Origin: Noviluteimonas sp052115395
GTDB lineage: Bacteria; Pseudomonadota; Gammaproteobacteria; Xanthomonadales; Xanthomonadaceae
Assembly (NCBI GenBank): GCA_052115395.1
Contig: JBFRGO010000002.1
Strand: one strand, 5' to 3'
Length of the DNA stretch: 64,000 nucleotides
A program made the translations under genes and the position numbers. A model generated the notes under the pieces. It searched no databases. It had not been told where the DNA came from and saw nothing but the letters and a program-made list of their open reading frames with translations. Positions 1-8,379 of the stretch are shown here, one piece after another; position 1 is the first letter of the stretch, and every line of letters starts with the position of its first letter.

Positions 1-783
1 GCCCTGTGGCACCTCAACGAGATCATCGTGATCTGTGGCGCCGCGCTCGGCGCCTGGGTCATCGCCACGCCACCGAAGGTGATGAAACAGGCGCTGCGCG
101 CAGTGCCCTCGATCGCGAAGGGGCCGCGCTATCGCCGCCCCGATTACGTCGACCTGTTGAAACTGATCTACGAGATGCTGGTGAAGATGCGGCGCGACGG
201 CATGATGTCGATCGAAGCCCACATCGAGAACCCGAAGGACAGCGCGATCTTCCAGAAATACCCGAAGATCCTCGCCGATCCCCACATGCGCGATTTCATC
301 ACCGACTGCCTGCGGCTGATGGTCGGCGGCAACATGAATCCGCACGAGCTCGAATCGTTGCTCGAATACGAACTGGAAACGCACCACCACGAGGCACTCG
401 AGCCCGCGCATTCGGTGCAGAAGATGGCCGATGCGTTGCCGGGCTTCGGCATCGTCGCCGCGGTGCTCGGCATCATCACGACGATGTCGATCGTCGGCAG
501 CGCGGCGCCCGCGGAAATCGGCGAAAAAGTCGCCTCCGCGCTCGTCGGCACCTTCCTCGGCATCCTGGTGTCCTACGGCTTCGTCGGCCCGCTCGCGTCG
601 GCGATGGAAAATCGCGCGAACGAAGACGGCAAGGCGCTGGAAGTGGTGAAGATGGCGCTGGTCGCCTCGCTGCGCGGCTACGCGCCCTCGGTCGCGATCG
701 AATTCGCGCGCAAGCTGTTGTTCTCCGACGTGCGCCCGAGCTTCCAGGACCTCGAAGCCGACCTGAAGTCCGCGAAGGGCTGA
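1..783 (+). CDS. motA: Flagellar stator protein MotA (5' end outside window)
   Basis: The reading frame is open from base 1, so the start lies upstream; 260 residues are visible. MotA is the inner-membrane stator subunit that carries ions with MotB and pushes on FliG. The family loop (PGFGIVAAVLG, then a second hydrophobic segment with VGTFLGILVSYG) is clear. The long cytoplasmic region between residues about 30 and 140 is the FliG-contacting part. The protein ends in a charged tail (LEADLKSAKG). The stop is 10 bp before motB, so the two are co-transcribed. A second MotA-type gene, motC, lies at 7627-8379. Confidence 0.95.
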   Translation, partial: ALWHLNEIIVICGAALGAWVIATPPKVMKQALRAVPSIAKGPRYRRPDYVDLLKLIYEMLVKMRRDGMMSIEAHIENPKDSAIFQKYPKILADPHMRDFITDCLRLMVGGNMNPHELESLLEYELETHHHEALEPAHSVQKMADALPGFGIVAAVLGIITTMSIVGSAAPAEIGEKVASALVGTFLGILVSYGFVGPLASAMENRANEDGKALEVVKMALVASLRGYAPSVAIEFARKLLFSDVRPSFQDLEADLKSAKG

Positions 784-793
784 GCACACACCC

Positions 794-1657
794 ATGGCCA
801 CCGTGCCGCCGATCATCGTCGTCCGCAAACGCAAGGGCGGCCGCAAGGCCCATCACGGCGGCTCCTGGAAGGTGGCCTACGCCGACTTCGTCACCGCGAT
901 GATGGCCTTCTTCATGGTGATGTGGCTCGTGGCCACGATGCCGAAGGAACAACTCGGCGGCATCGCCGATTACTTCAAGAACCCCAGCGCGGTCGAAGGC
1001 AAGGCCGCGAGCATGGCGCCCGGCAGCAATGGCCCCGGCGGCGCGGGCGATGCGCCCATCAAGATGTTCGAGGCCAGGCGTCCGCAGATCGCGACGCAGC
1101 AAGCAAAGCTGGTGCAAGAGGCCAACGACGCGCGCGACAAGCGCCGCCTCGAGGCGCTCAAGCGCGAGCTGGAGGCAGCGATCGCGAAGAGCCAGGCGCT
1201 GGCGCCGTTCAAGGATCAGTTGCTGATCGACATCACGCCCGAAGGCCTTCGCATCCAGATCGTCGATGCGCAAAACCGGCCGATGTTCGACCTGGGCTCG
1301 CCGGAGCTGAAGGACTACACGAAGACGATCCTGTTCGAGCTGGCGACTTACCTGGACCACGTGGACAATCGCGTGGCGATCTCCGGCCATACCGACACCA
1401 CGCCGTGGTCGGGCCAGAACGGCATGGGCAATTGGGAGTTGTCCGCGCAACGCGCCAATGCCGCGCGTCGTGCGCTGGTGGCGGGTGGGATGCACGAGGA
1501 GAAGGTCGCGCGCGTCATCGGTTTGGCTGCATCGGTTCCGTTCGACAAGAACGATCCGAATAATCCGATCAACCGCCGCATCAGTATCGTCGTGTTGAAC
1601 CAGGGGGCTGAACGTGCGGCTGCGGCGATCGACCAGTCGGCCGGGCGCTCGCTTTAA
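794..1657 (+). CDS. motB: Flagellar stator protein MotB
   Basis: 287 residues. A basic cytoplasmic N-terminus (RKRKGGRKAHHGG) leads into one transmembrane helix with the ion-binding aspartate in YADFVTAMMAFF. After a long linker comes an OmpA-like peptidoglycan-binding domain (ISGHTDTTPW, NWELSAQRANAARR, NRRISIVVL). It anchors the MotA ring to the cell wall. The ATG is 10 bp downstream of motA. The linker at about residues 70-150 is rich in Ala/Lys/Glu and probably includes the plug helix, which is inference. The gene is convergent with cheW across a repeat-filled gap. Confidence 0.96.
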   Translation: MATVPPIIVVRKRKGGRKAHHGGSWKVAYADFVTAMMAFFMVMWLVATMPKEQLGGIADYFKNPSAVEGKAASMAPGSNGPGGAGDAPIKMFEARRPQIATQQAKLVQEANDARDKRRLEALKRELEAAIAKSQALAPFKDQLLIDITPEGLRIQIVDAQNRPMFDLGSPELKDYTKTILFELATYLDHVDNRVAISGHTDTTPWSGQNGMGNWELSAQRANAARRALVAGGMHEEKVARVIGLAASVPFDKNDPNNPINRRISIVVLNQGAERAAAAIDQSAGRSL

Positions 1658-1680
1658 GAGCGAGAGCGGGAAATCATTGG

Positions 1681-2038
1681 CGCGCCGCCCGAACGTCGAG
1701 GGTTCCAAATTTTTTGGGAAAAAAATTTGAAACCCTCAACGCTGGGGCATCACCATGCGGGTCGCTTCGATCAGGGGTTTCCGCCCGAGCGTGCATTGGG
1801 GGCTGCAAGGCAAGCCTTGCAGGAAGCTGATCGTTGTCGAAAGAGAACGTCGGCGACCAAGGATTTTGTTTTTTGGGTAATGATCGGGGCAGTGCGAAGC
1901 TTGCTTCGCACCGGCAAAACGAATGCCCGGGCGAAGTGCCAGAGCGAGAGTCAACGCACGAAAGGTGATGCCCCAGCGTTGTGAGTTTCAAATTTTTTTC
2001 CCAAAAAAATTTGGAACTCACGACGTTCGGGCGGCGCG
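1681..2038. repeat. 358 bp element with 75 bp inverted arms, each arm a hairpin
   Basis: The left arm (1681-1754) and right arm (1964-2038) are near-perfect inverted copies. Each arm also folds on itself around an AT-rich core (AAATTTTTTGGG and its complement). The arm stems differ at two positions, GAGGG/CCCTC on the left and GTGAG/CTCAC on the right, and both differences are compensated, so pairing is kept. The centre holds two more perfect palindromes (1803-1822 and 1892-1911). No credible coding frame lies inside. It fills the convergent motB/cheW gap and may terminate transcription from both sides. It looks like a non-autonomous repeat (MITE or REP type), but that is inference from one copy. 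Confidence 0.75.
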
Positions 2039-2086
2039 AAAGCGGAGGGTGTAGCAGGCCCTCCCGAAAGCCTCAAAGAGCGAGCG

Positions 2087-2578
2087 TCACGCCGCCTCGG
2101 CAATCAACCCCATCTCCGCACTCGTCATCAACCGCTCGATGTCGAGCAAAATCAGCATCCGGTCGTCCAACGTCCCGATCCCCGTAACGAACTGCCGATC
2201 GATCCCCGCGCCGCCCAACTCCGGCACCGCCCGCAACTGATCCGGCGACATCCGCACCACGTCCGACACACGGTCCACCACGATCCCCACCACCCGCTCG
2301 GCGATGTTGAGCACGATCATCACCGTCTGCGCCGTGTACTGCGCATCGGGCAACCGGAACTTCACCCGCATGTCGACCACCGGCACGATCACCCCGCGCA
2401 GATTCACCACGCCTTTGATGTAATCGGGCGCGTCGGGCAACCGCGTGGCGGTGTCGCAACCGCGGATCTCCTGCACCTTCAGGATGTCGACACCGTATTC
2501 CTCACCACCGAGGGCGAAGGTCAGGAACTCCTCGGCGGGATTGGGTGCGGCGGAGGTGGTGGCTTGGACGTGGGACAT
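2087..2578 (-). CDS. cheW: Chemotaxis coupling protein CheW
   Basis: 163 residues, one CheW domain. An Ala-rich N-terminus of about 15 residues precedes FLTFALGGEEYGVDILKVQEI. Next are the typical IKGVVNLRGVIVPVVDMR stretch and a final LLDIERL strand. It links receptors to CheA in the chemosensory array. It is the last gene of the minus-strand chemotaxis run, 30 bp after cheA2 (2609-4585). Unlike the CheW-like protein at 5306-5902 it has no Pro/Ala linker, so it is the ordinary coupling protein. Confidence 0.97.
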   Translation of the reverse strand: MSHVQATTSAAPNPAEEFLTFALGGEEYGVDILKVQEIRGCDTATRLPDAPDYIKGVVNLRGVIVPVVDMRVKFRLPDAQYTAQTVMIVLNIAERVVGIVVDRVSDVVRMSPDQLRAVPELGGAGIDRQFVTGIGTLDDRMLILLDIERLMTSAEMGLIAEAA

Positions 2579-2608
2579 GGCGTTACTCGTTCCGAATGGG
2601 TCGCGGCG

Positions 2609-4585
2609 TCACGCGGCCGCGGCAAGGCGCGCGGTCTGCGCGAGGGTGGCGGGATCGACGATCAGCGCGACGCGGCCGTCGCCGAGGATCGTGGCCCCGG
2701 CGATGCCCGCGACGCGGCGGTAATTGCTTTCGAGATTCTTGACGACCACTTGGTGCTGGCCGAGGAGATCGTCGACCTCCAGCGCCAGGCGCCGGCCATC
2801 GCTTTCGACGACGACGGCGATCGGGCACGCGCCCTCGCGCTCGCCATCGAGCGCAGGCAGGCCGTATTGCTGGGCGAGGTTGAGCAGCGGCAGGTAATCC
2901 TCGCGCACGCGCAGCACGCGCGTGTCGTTGGCGATGGTGCGCACGTCGCCGGGCGCGAGCTGCAGCGATTCGACCACGATGTTCAACGGCAGGATGAAGG
3001 CTTCGCCGCCGACCGCGACGGACATGCCGTCGACGATGGCGAGCGTGAGCGGCAGGCGGATCGAGACGGTGGTGCCGCGGCCGCGTTCGCTGCGGATTTC
3101 GACCTGGCCGCCGAGCGCGGTGATGTTCTTCTTGACCACGTCCATGCCGACGCCACGACCGGAGAGGTCGGTGAGTTGTTCGGCGGTGGAGAAGCCCGGT
3201 GCGAAGACCAGGTCCCACACTTCGGCGTCGGTCGGATTGTCCGACACGCGCAGGCCGCGTTCGGCGGCCTTGCGCAGGATGCGCTCGCGATCCAGGCCGC
3301 GGCCGTCGTCGCCGATCTCGATGACGATGCGGCCGCCCTGGTGCGCGGCGGTCAGGGTGATCGTGCCGGTTTCGTCCTTGCCTGCGGCACGGCGTTCGGC
3401 CGGCGATTCCAGGCCGTGGTCGATCGAATTGCGCACCAGGTGCACGAGCGGATCGACGATCTTCTCGATCACGCCCTTGTCCAGCTCGGTGGCTTCGCCC
3501 GACGTACGCAGGGCGACCTTCTTGTCCAGGCGCGTCGCGAGGTCGCGCACCATGCGCGGGAACCGGCTGAAGGCGAATTCCACGGGCAACATGCGCACGC
3601 CCATGATCGATTCCTGCAGGTCGCGCGTGTTGCGTTCCAGTTGCGCGAGGCCGGCAAGAAGGGCGACGTTCGCGGACGGGTCGAGGTGTTCGGAACGCTG
3701 GCCCAACATCGCCTGCGTGATCACCAATTCGCCGACCAGGTTGATCAGTGCATCGACCTTGGAAACCGAGACGCGGATGGAGTTGTCGTGGTCGGTCGTG
3801 CGTCGGCCGCCTTCGATCGGTGCCGTCGACAGCGCGGCTTGCGGTTCCAGCACGGGCGCCGGCGGCGCGACCAACGTGTTCGCAACGCCGCTTTCGATCG
3901 ACAGCTCGCATTCGTCCTGCACCCACGCGAACGCTTCGTCGATCGCGCTGCGCGGCACGCTGCCGGGCAGGGTGAGGTCCCACGCGAGGTAGGCCGAATA
4001 GGGATCCATCGCGTCGAAGGCCGGCAGGCGCGCGTCGAGGCATTGGATGCCGAGCTCGCCGTGGGTCGCCAGTTCGCGCAGGATGCGCAGCGGGTCGTTG
4101 CCGCTCATGAACATCGACGGCGCCGGCACGAACGCGATGCGCCAGTCGCCTTCATCGCGCGTCGTCGCTGCGGCATCGGAGGCCGCATTCGTCGGCGACG
4201 AGCCGCCACCGAGCAAACGATCCAGGCCCGCGCGCGCCTGTGCCAGCGCGCCCTGGTCCACCGCGTCGCCGTGTTCGCACGCGGCAAGCAGCGCGCGCAA
4301 CACATCGACCGCGACCAGCAACGCACCGGTCGCGTCGTTGTCCAGGCGGCGTCGACCGCTGCGTGCTTCGTCGAGCAGCGTTTCCAGCAGGTGCGTCAGG
4401 TCGGTGACGGCGGTGAAGCCGAACGTCGCCGCGCCCCCCTTGATCGAATGCGCGGCGCGGAAGACGACGTTGATGGTCTCGGCGTCGGCGCGTCCGGCTT
4501 CGAGCGCGAGCAGGCCGCCTTCCATCGCATCGAGGCCTTCGCGGCTTTCATCGAAGAACGCGGCGTGGAAGCGGGTGATGTCCAT
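2609..4585 (-). CDS. cheA: Chemotaxis histidine kinase CheA, second copy with P2-like domain
   Basis: 658 residues. The HPt domain has phospho-accepting His46 in RAAHSIKGG. At about residues 165-240 a P2-like CheY-binding domain is visible (FVPAPSMFMSGNDPLRILREL). Dimerisation (P3), ATPase (HLVRNSIDHGLE, GDDGRGLD, GRGVGMDVV) and C-terminal CheW-like domains follow. All key kinase residues appear present. It differs from the 584-residue CheA at 8376-10130, which lacks a recognisable P2. Together with cheY2 just upstream and cheW downstream it could form a complete signalling arm; the division of labour between the two kinases is unknown. Confidence 0.95.
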   Translation of the reverse strand: MDITRFHAAFFDESREGLDAMEGGLLALEAGRADAETINVVFRAAHSIKGGAATFGFTAVTDLTHLLETLLDEARSGRRRLDNDATGALLVAVDVLRALLAACEHGDAVDQGALAQARAGLDRLLGGGSSPTNAASDAAATTRDEGDWRIAFVPAPSMFMSGNDPLRILRELATHGELGIQCLDARLPAFDAMDPYSAYLAWDLTLPGSVPRSAIDEAFAWVQDECELSIESGVANTLVAPPAPVLEPQAALSTAPIEGGRRTTDHDNSIRVSVSKVDALINLVGELVITQAMLGQRSEHLDPSANVALLAGLAQLERNTRDLQESIMGVRMLPVEFAFSRFPRMVRDLATRLDKKVALRTSGEATELDKGVIEKIVDPLVHLVRNSIDHGLESPAERRAAGKDETGTITLTAAHQGGRIVIEIGDDGRGLDRERILRKAAERGLRVSDNPTDAEVWDLVFAPGFSTAEQLTDLSGRGVGMDVVKKNITALGGQVEIRSERGRGTTVSIRLPLTLAIVDGMSVAVGGEAFILPLNIVVESLQLAPGDVRTIANDTRVLRVREDYLPLLNLAQQYGLPALDGEREGACPIAVVVESDGRRLALEVDDLLGQHQVVVKNLESNYRRVAGIAGATILGDGRVALIVDPATLAQTARLAAAA

Positions 4586-4588
4586 GGC

Positions 4589-4954
4589 TCAGCCGAGGAC
4601 CTTCTTCAGCGTGGCGACCAACTGCGCGGGATCGAAGGGCTTGACGAGCCAGCCGGTCGCGCCGGCGGCCTTGCCTTCCATCTTCTTGTCGCCGCCCGAT
4701 TCGGTGGTGAGCATCAGCAGCGGCGTGAACTTGTACGCCGGCAGCTGGCGCAATTCGCGGATCAGCGTGATGCCGTCCATGCGCGGCATGTTGACGTCGG
4801 TGACGACGGCATCGAAGCGTTGCGTGCGCGCGATTTCCAGCGCGGCCTGGCCGTCCTCGGCCTCGCGCACGGTGTAACCACCGGAAGTGAGGGCGAACGC
4901 GACCATCTGCCGCATCGAGGTGGAATCGTCGACGATCAAAAGTTGCGCGCTCAA
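4589..4954 (-). CDS. CheY-type single-domain response regulator (second copy)
   Basis: 121 residues, a receiver domain only. Acidic pocket D9/D10, phospho-acceptor D53 (VVTDVNMPRMD) and conserved Lys in KPFDP are present. The start is TTG: a GGAGAG ribosome site lies 5 bases upstream and no in-frame ATG is near. The start overlaps the stop of the STAS gene by 4 bp, and the next gene, cheA2, begins 3 bp after its stop. The probable kinase is therefore CheA2. The motor CheY proper is more likely the protein at 10780-11172 beside cheZ. Confidence 0.93.
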   Translation of the reverse strand: MSAQLLIVDDSTSMRQMVAFALTSGGYTVREAEDGQAALEIARTQRFDAVVTDVNMPRMDGITLIRELRQLPAYKFTPLLMLTTESGGDKKMEGKAAGATGWLVKPFDPAQLVATLKKVLG

Positions 4955-5241
4955 GCGGTCTCTCCGGTGTGGGTCTGGACCCCCAGGCTGACCGCGAGTC
5001 CGAGCTGGCGCGCGGCGGCGGCGAGGGTGGGCGATGCGTGGGTGACGAAAGTGGATTGGCCGCGCGCGGCGCGGTCGCGGACGAAGGCATGCAGCACCTG
5101 CAATGCGGCGGCATGCACGCGTTCGACCGCTTCGCCCGACAGCGCGACCGGCGCATCGCTGGACAGATGCGGTTGCAGCGCCGCCTGGAGGTCGGCGACG
5201 TGTTCGATGCTCAGGTCGGGTTGCAGCTCAAGCTGGTGCAT
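4951..5241 (-). CDS. Small STAS-domain protein in chemotaxis operon
   Basis: 96 residues from the ATG at 5241; the frame is open further upstream but that part is low-complexity and lacks family signal. The pattern LELQPDLSIEHVADLQAAL ... ALSGEAVERVHAAALQVLHAFV fits a STAS fold (anti-sigma-factor antagonist or MlaB-like). The usual phosphorylatable Ser position is not obvious. It overlaps the start of cheY2 by 4 bp. STAS proteins occur in some gammaproteobacterial chemotaxis clusters, but the role here is unknown; scaffolding or regulation of CheA2 is a guess. Confidence 0.72.
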   Translation of the reverse strand: MHQLELQPDLSIEHVADLQAALQPHLSSDAPVALSGEAVERVHAAALQVLHAFVRDRAARGQSTFVTHASPTLAAAARQLGLAVSLGVQTHTGETA

Positions 5242-5305
5242 GGCGTTTGCGTGCGCGGGGATCACGTGGATTAACGGCGCGGATGCGCGGGACTTGAGGT
5301 GGCGG

Positions 5306-5902
5306 TCAGTCGCCGAACAGGGCCGTGGCATCCAGCAGCACGGTCGGTGCGGCGCCGACGCGCGCGATGCCGAGGATCGCGCCCTGCCGCGTGCCGACCA
5401 GCGGCGGTTCGATGCGGTCGCGTCCCAGCGTGACCACGTCGTCGACGGCGCTGACGAGCACGCCGATCAACTCGTCGTCGCGTTCGACCACGACGATGCG
5501 GCTGCGTTCGTCGGCCTGTACCCAGCCGGCGTCGAGCCATAGGCCCAGGTCGAAGACGGGGACGATGCGCCCGCGCAGGTTCATCACACCGAGCACGGCG
5601 CGATCGGCGCCGCGCATCGCCACGACCGGTGCGAGGCGCACGACTTCCTGCACGCGCAGCAATTCGAGCGCATAGCTGTCGGCACCGACGGCGACGCGCA
5701 GCCAGCGTTGCGCGGTCGCGATCGCAATGCGCGTCGGGAGCGCCGCAGGATCGGCGGCCGGTGTCGGCGCCGCAGCGGGTGCAGGCGTGGGCGTCGGCGC
5801 AACGACGGGCACGTCCGCCACCACGGGCGGAGGCGGCGGTGCGTCATCAAGCAAGGCATCGACATACGCGTCGACGATCGACAACACGGCAGGCGGGTTC
5901 AT
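5306..5902 (-). CDS. parP: CheW-like array-positioning protein ParP
   Basis: 198 residues. A short N-terminal helix (MNPPAVLSIVDAYVDALLDD) is followed by a Pro/Ala-rich linker at about residues 22-60 and a C-terminal CheW-like domain (LELLRVQEVVRLAP, VLGVMNLRGRIVPVFDLGLWL). This is the ParP layout, in which the N-terminus binds ParC and the CheW-like part binds CheA. The start overlaps the stop of the ParA-type gene by 4 bp (ATGA), the parC-parP order known from polar flagellates such as Vibrio and Pseudomonas. An ordinary second CheW is the alternative. Confidence 0.85.
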   Translation of the reverse strand: MNPPAVLSIVDAYVDALLDDAPPPPPVVADVPVVAPTPTPAPAAAPTPAADPAALPTRIAIATAQRWLRVAVGADSYALELLRVQEVVRLAPVVAMRGADRAVLGVMNLRGRIVPVFDLGLWLDAGWVQADERSRIVVVERDDELIGVLVSAVDDVVTLGRDRIEPPLVGTRQGAILGIARVGAAPTVLLDATALFGD

Positions 5903-6669
5903 GCGGCCAACTTCCGTGCTGGATCGGCTTGCGCGAGCAGCCAATCGAGCGCGCGTGCATATGCGGTCGCGCCGCGGCCCACCGGGTCGGCGACCGAGGC
6001 CACCGCATGCGCGTCGCGCAGGCGCGTGTCCATCGGCACCGCGATCGGGCACACGCGGCCGTCGTAGCGTTGCTGCATCAGCTCCAGGCTCTCGATACCC
6101 GAGCGCGTGCGACGATCGAACAGCGTCGGCAACACGAATCCGGGCAGCGGGCGACGGCGCGAGCGCTCCACCATCTCCGCGGTGCGCAGCATGTCGGCCA
6201 GGCCGTGCAGCGCGAGCGGATCGGTTTGCGTCGGCACGATCAGGCGATCGGCGCCGGCCAGCGCGTTGATCATCAGCAGGCCCAGCGTCGGCGGGCAATC
6301 CATCAGCACGTGGTCGTACTGCGACCGCGCGGCGTGCAAGGCGCGACCGAGCGCGAGCCCGAGCCCCGGCTGCGTGGCACCGCGACGTTCCAGCGTCGCC
6401 AGCGCGGGTTGCGCGGCGACGAGCGAGAGACGTTCGATGCCCGTCGCGCGCGCCATCGACGACAGGGTCGCGTTGGCGGCAAACACATCGTGCGTGCCCG
6501 TCGCGGGCGGATCGGCGGGGACGCCGAAGGCGCGCGTCAACGAGGCATGCGGATCGAGGTCGACGAGCAACACGCGATGCCCGGCCTGCGCGAGTCCGCG
6601 CGCGAGGAAGAGGGTGGTCGTGGTCTTGCCCACGCCGCCCTTCTGGTTGGCGATAGCCCAGGCTTGCAT
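5899..6669 (-). CDS. parC: ParA-family ATPase ParC (polar chemotaxis-array placement)
   Basis: 256 residues from the ATG at 6669; the extra upstream frame is Arg-rich and unlike the family. Deviant Walker A ANQKGGVGKTTT (residues 8-17), switch region LVDLDPHASLTRAFG and VLMDCPPTLG place it in the ParA/Soj family. In polar flagellates ParC recruits chemosensory arrays to the pole through ParP, encoded next with a 4 bp overlap. It follows motD directly. A chromosome-partitioning ParA is unlikely: no parB is adjacent and the genes around it are chemotaxis genes. Confidence 0.88.
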   Translation of the reverse strand: MQAWAIANQKGGVGKTTTTLFLARGLAQAGHRVLLVDLDPHASLTRAFGVPADPPATGTHDVFAANATLSSMARATGIERLSLVAAQPALATLERRGATQPGLGLALGRALHAARSQYDHVLMDCPPTLGLLMINALAGADRLIVPTQTDPLALHGLADMLRTAEMVERSRRRPLPGFVLPTLFDRRTRSGIESLELMQQRYDGRVCPIAVPMDTRLRDAHAVASVADPVGRGATAYARALDWLLAQADPARKLAA

Positions 6670-6670
6670 G

Positions 6671-7618
6671 TCAGCCGGCTCCCGGTAGCGGAAGGGAAGG
6701 TTGCGGGTCGGTCGCATCCGGGAGCAGCGCGATGGTCGGCCCCGGTTGCGGCACGGCATCGGGCGCGACGGGCGCGGCGAGGATCACCAGCAGCACGCGG
6801 CGATTGGCGTTGCGTCCGGCTTCGGTGGCGTTGTCGGCGATGGGTTGGTGCTCGCCGAAGCCGACCACCGCCAGGCGTCGCGGCGCGACGCCTTCTTCGA
6901 TGAGCACATGCACCATGCTCGCCGCGCGCGCCGAGGAGAGCTCCCAGTTGGACTGGAATTGCGCGGTGCGGATCGGCTTGTCGTCGGTATAGCCTTCCAC
7001 GCGCACGGCGTTGGGTTCGCCGCGCAGCACGGCGCCGATCTTGCGCACGGTCGCGATGGCGGTCGTGCTCGGCACGGCGACGCCGCTGCCGAACAGGATG
7101 TCGCTCTGGATCTCGACTTCGATGTAGTCGTGCCCGCGACGCACGGTGACCAGCTTTTGTTGCACCAGTGCGCTCAGGGCTTCCTGGATCTGTTTGCCGA
7201 GCGACGCCAGTTGCCGTTCGCGCGCGCCTTCGCCGGGCGGCGGCGCCTGCATCGTTGCCGCCTGCAGCTTCGCCTGCTGTCCGTACGTCGGCTGGTCGAG
7301 CAACTGGTGCACTTTTTTGACCGCCACCGGGCTCGTCGAGGCCGGCCCGTTCTTCGCCGCCGCGGTCTGCAGCGACGGACGGTCGAAGGCCGCGCCACGC
7401 AACTGCGTCTGGCCGATGCTGAGCGGCGAAATCGTGCGCGGCGGACCACCGAAGGCCGACGACAAGGCATCGGCCATCACGCGGTACTTGCCTTCGTTGA
7501 CCGAGGAAATCGCGTACATCACGACGAAGAAGGCGAGCAACAGCGTGACCAGGTCGCCGTAGGGGATCGCCCAGGCTTCGTGGTTGGCGTGTTCTTCGTG
7601 GCGGTGCCTGCGGGCCAT
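6671..7618 (-). CDS. motD: Second stator subunit, MotB type (MotD)
   Basis: 315 residues from the ATG at 7618. The single transmembrane helix has the ion-binding Asp in YGDLVTLLLAFFVVMYA. A Q/A-rich linker follows, then an OmpA-like domain (VRVEGYTDDKPI, NWELSSARAASMVHVL, NANRRVLLVI) and a Pro-rich tail. The pairing with motC and the parC-parP neighbours match the motCD stator locus of Pseudomonas and Xanthomonas. It sits 1 bp before parC. With motAB at the left edge the cell would have two stator sets. Confidence 0.93.
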   Translation of the reverse strand: MARRHRHEEHANHEAWAIPYGDLVTLLLAFFVVMYAISSVNEGKYRVMADALSSAFGGPPRTISPLSIGQTQLRGAAFDRPSLQTAAAKNGPASTSPVAVKKVHQLLDQPTYGQQAKLQAATMQAPPPGEGARERQLASLGKQIQEALSALVQQKLVTVRRGHDYIEVEIQSDILFGSGVAVPSTTAIATVRKIGAVLRGEPNAVRVEGYTDDKPIRTAQFQSNWELSSARAASMVHVLIEEGVAPRRLAVVGFGEHQPIADNATEAGRNANRRVLLVILAAPVAPDAVPQPGPTIALLPDATDPQPSLPLPGAG

Positions 7619-7626
7619 GCGCGGAC

Positions 7627-8379
7627 TCAGGGCAGGTAGCCGTTGAGGCGCGCTTCGATGTTGCGCGGATTTTCGCCCTGCGCGATCGCGATCAGCCCTT
7701 CGACGATCATCTCGCGCTCTTCGGCCTGCGCATTGACCAGCCCCTTGAGCTTGGTCGCCATCGGCAACAACGCGAGGTTGGCCAGGCCGATGCCGTAGAT
7801 CGTCGCGGTAAATGCCGCGGCGATGCCGTGGCCGAGCTTGCTCGGGTCGGCGAGGTTCTTCATCACCGCGATCAGGCCGAGCACAGCGCCGATGATGCCC
7901 AGCGTCGGCGAATAGATGCCCATGCCTTCGAACACTTTCGCGGCGGCCAGATCGCGCGCGTTCTGTCCGTGCAGTTCGATTTCCAGCATCTGCCGGATCG
8001 ATTCGGGTTCGACGCCGTCGACGACCATCTGCAGGCCCTTGCGCAGGAACGGATCGGGCTGCGCCTGCACTTCGACTTCCAGGCCCAGCAGGCCCTGCTT
8101 GCGTGCGACCGTGCTCCACCCGACCAGTTGCGCGATCACCGCGGTGCGATCCTGCGACGGCGGACGGAACACCCAGCGCACGATCTGCAGTGCGCGCTTG
8201 AACGTCGCGGCGGGTGTCTGCAACAGGATCGCGGCGATGGTGCCGAGCACCACGATGACGAACGCGGCCGGCGACCACAACGCCGACAAACCCGCGCCCT
8301 TGAGCACGCTGCCCACCAACAGGGCGGCGATCGCGAGGACCGCGCCGACGACACTGAGTCGATCCAGGGGTGTCTTCAT
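7627..8379 (-). CDS. motC: Second stator subunit, MotA type (MotC)
   Basis: 250 residues with four predicted membrane helices, at about residues 8-28, 33-53, 150-172 and 183-203. Family signatures include YSPTLGIIGAVLGLIAVM with the conserved Pro, and GHGIAAAFTATIYGIGLANL. It forms the ion channel with MotD. The ATG overlaps the cheA stop by 4 bp and the stop is 8 bp from motD. The sequence is clearly unlike the MotA at 1-783, so this is not a recent duplicate. Confidence 0.94.
   Translation of the reverse strand: MKTPLDRLSVVGAVLAIAALLVGSVLKGAGLSALWSPAAFVIVVLGTIAAILLQTPAATFKRALQIVRWVFRPPSQDRTAVIAQLVGWSTVARKQGLLGLEVEVQAQPDPFLRKGLQMVVDGVEPESIRQMLEIELHGQNARDLAAAKVFEGMGIYSPTLGIIGAVLGLIAVMKNLADPSKLGHGIAAAFTATIYGIGLANLALLPMATKLKGLVNAQAEEREMIVEGLIAIAQGENPRNIEARLNGYLP

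Noticed and set aside
1727..1984. Short frames inside the inverted-repeat element
   Set aside because: They span the repeat arms, and the coding strand would be set by the palindrome sequence itself.
2564..5542. 992-codon open frame on the plus strand opposite cheA2 to parP
   Set aside because: It is antisense to well-conserved chemotaxis genes. Its product is Arg/Asp/Gln-rich with no domain, as high-GC shadow frames are.
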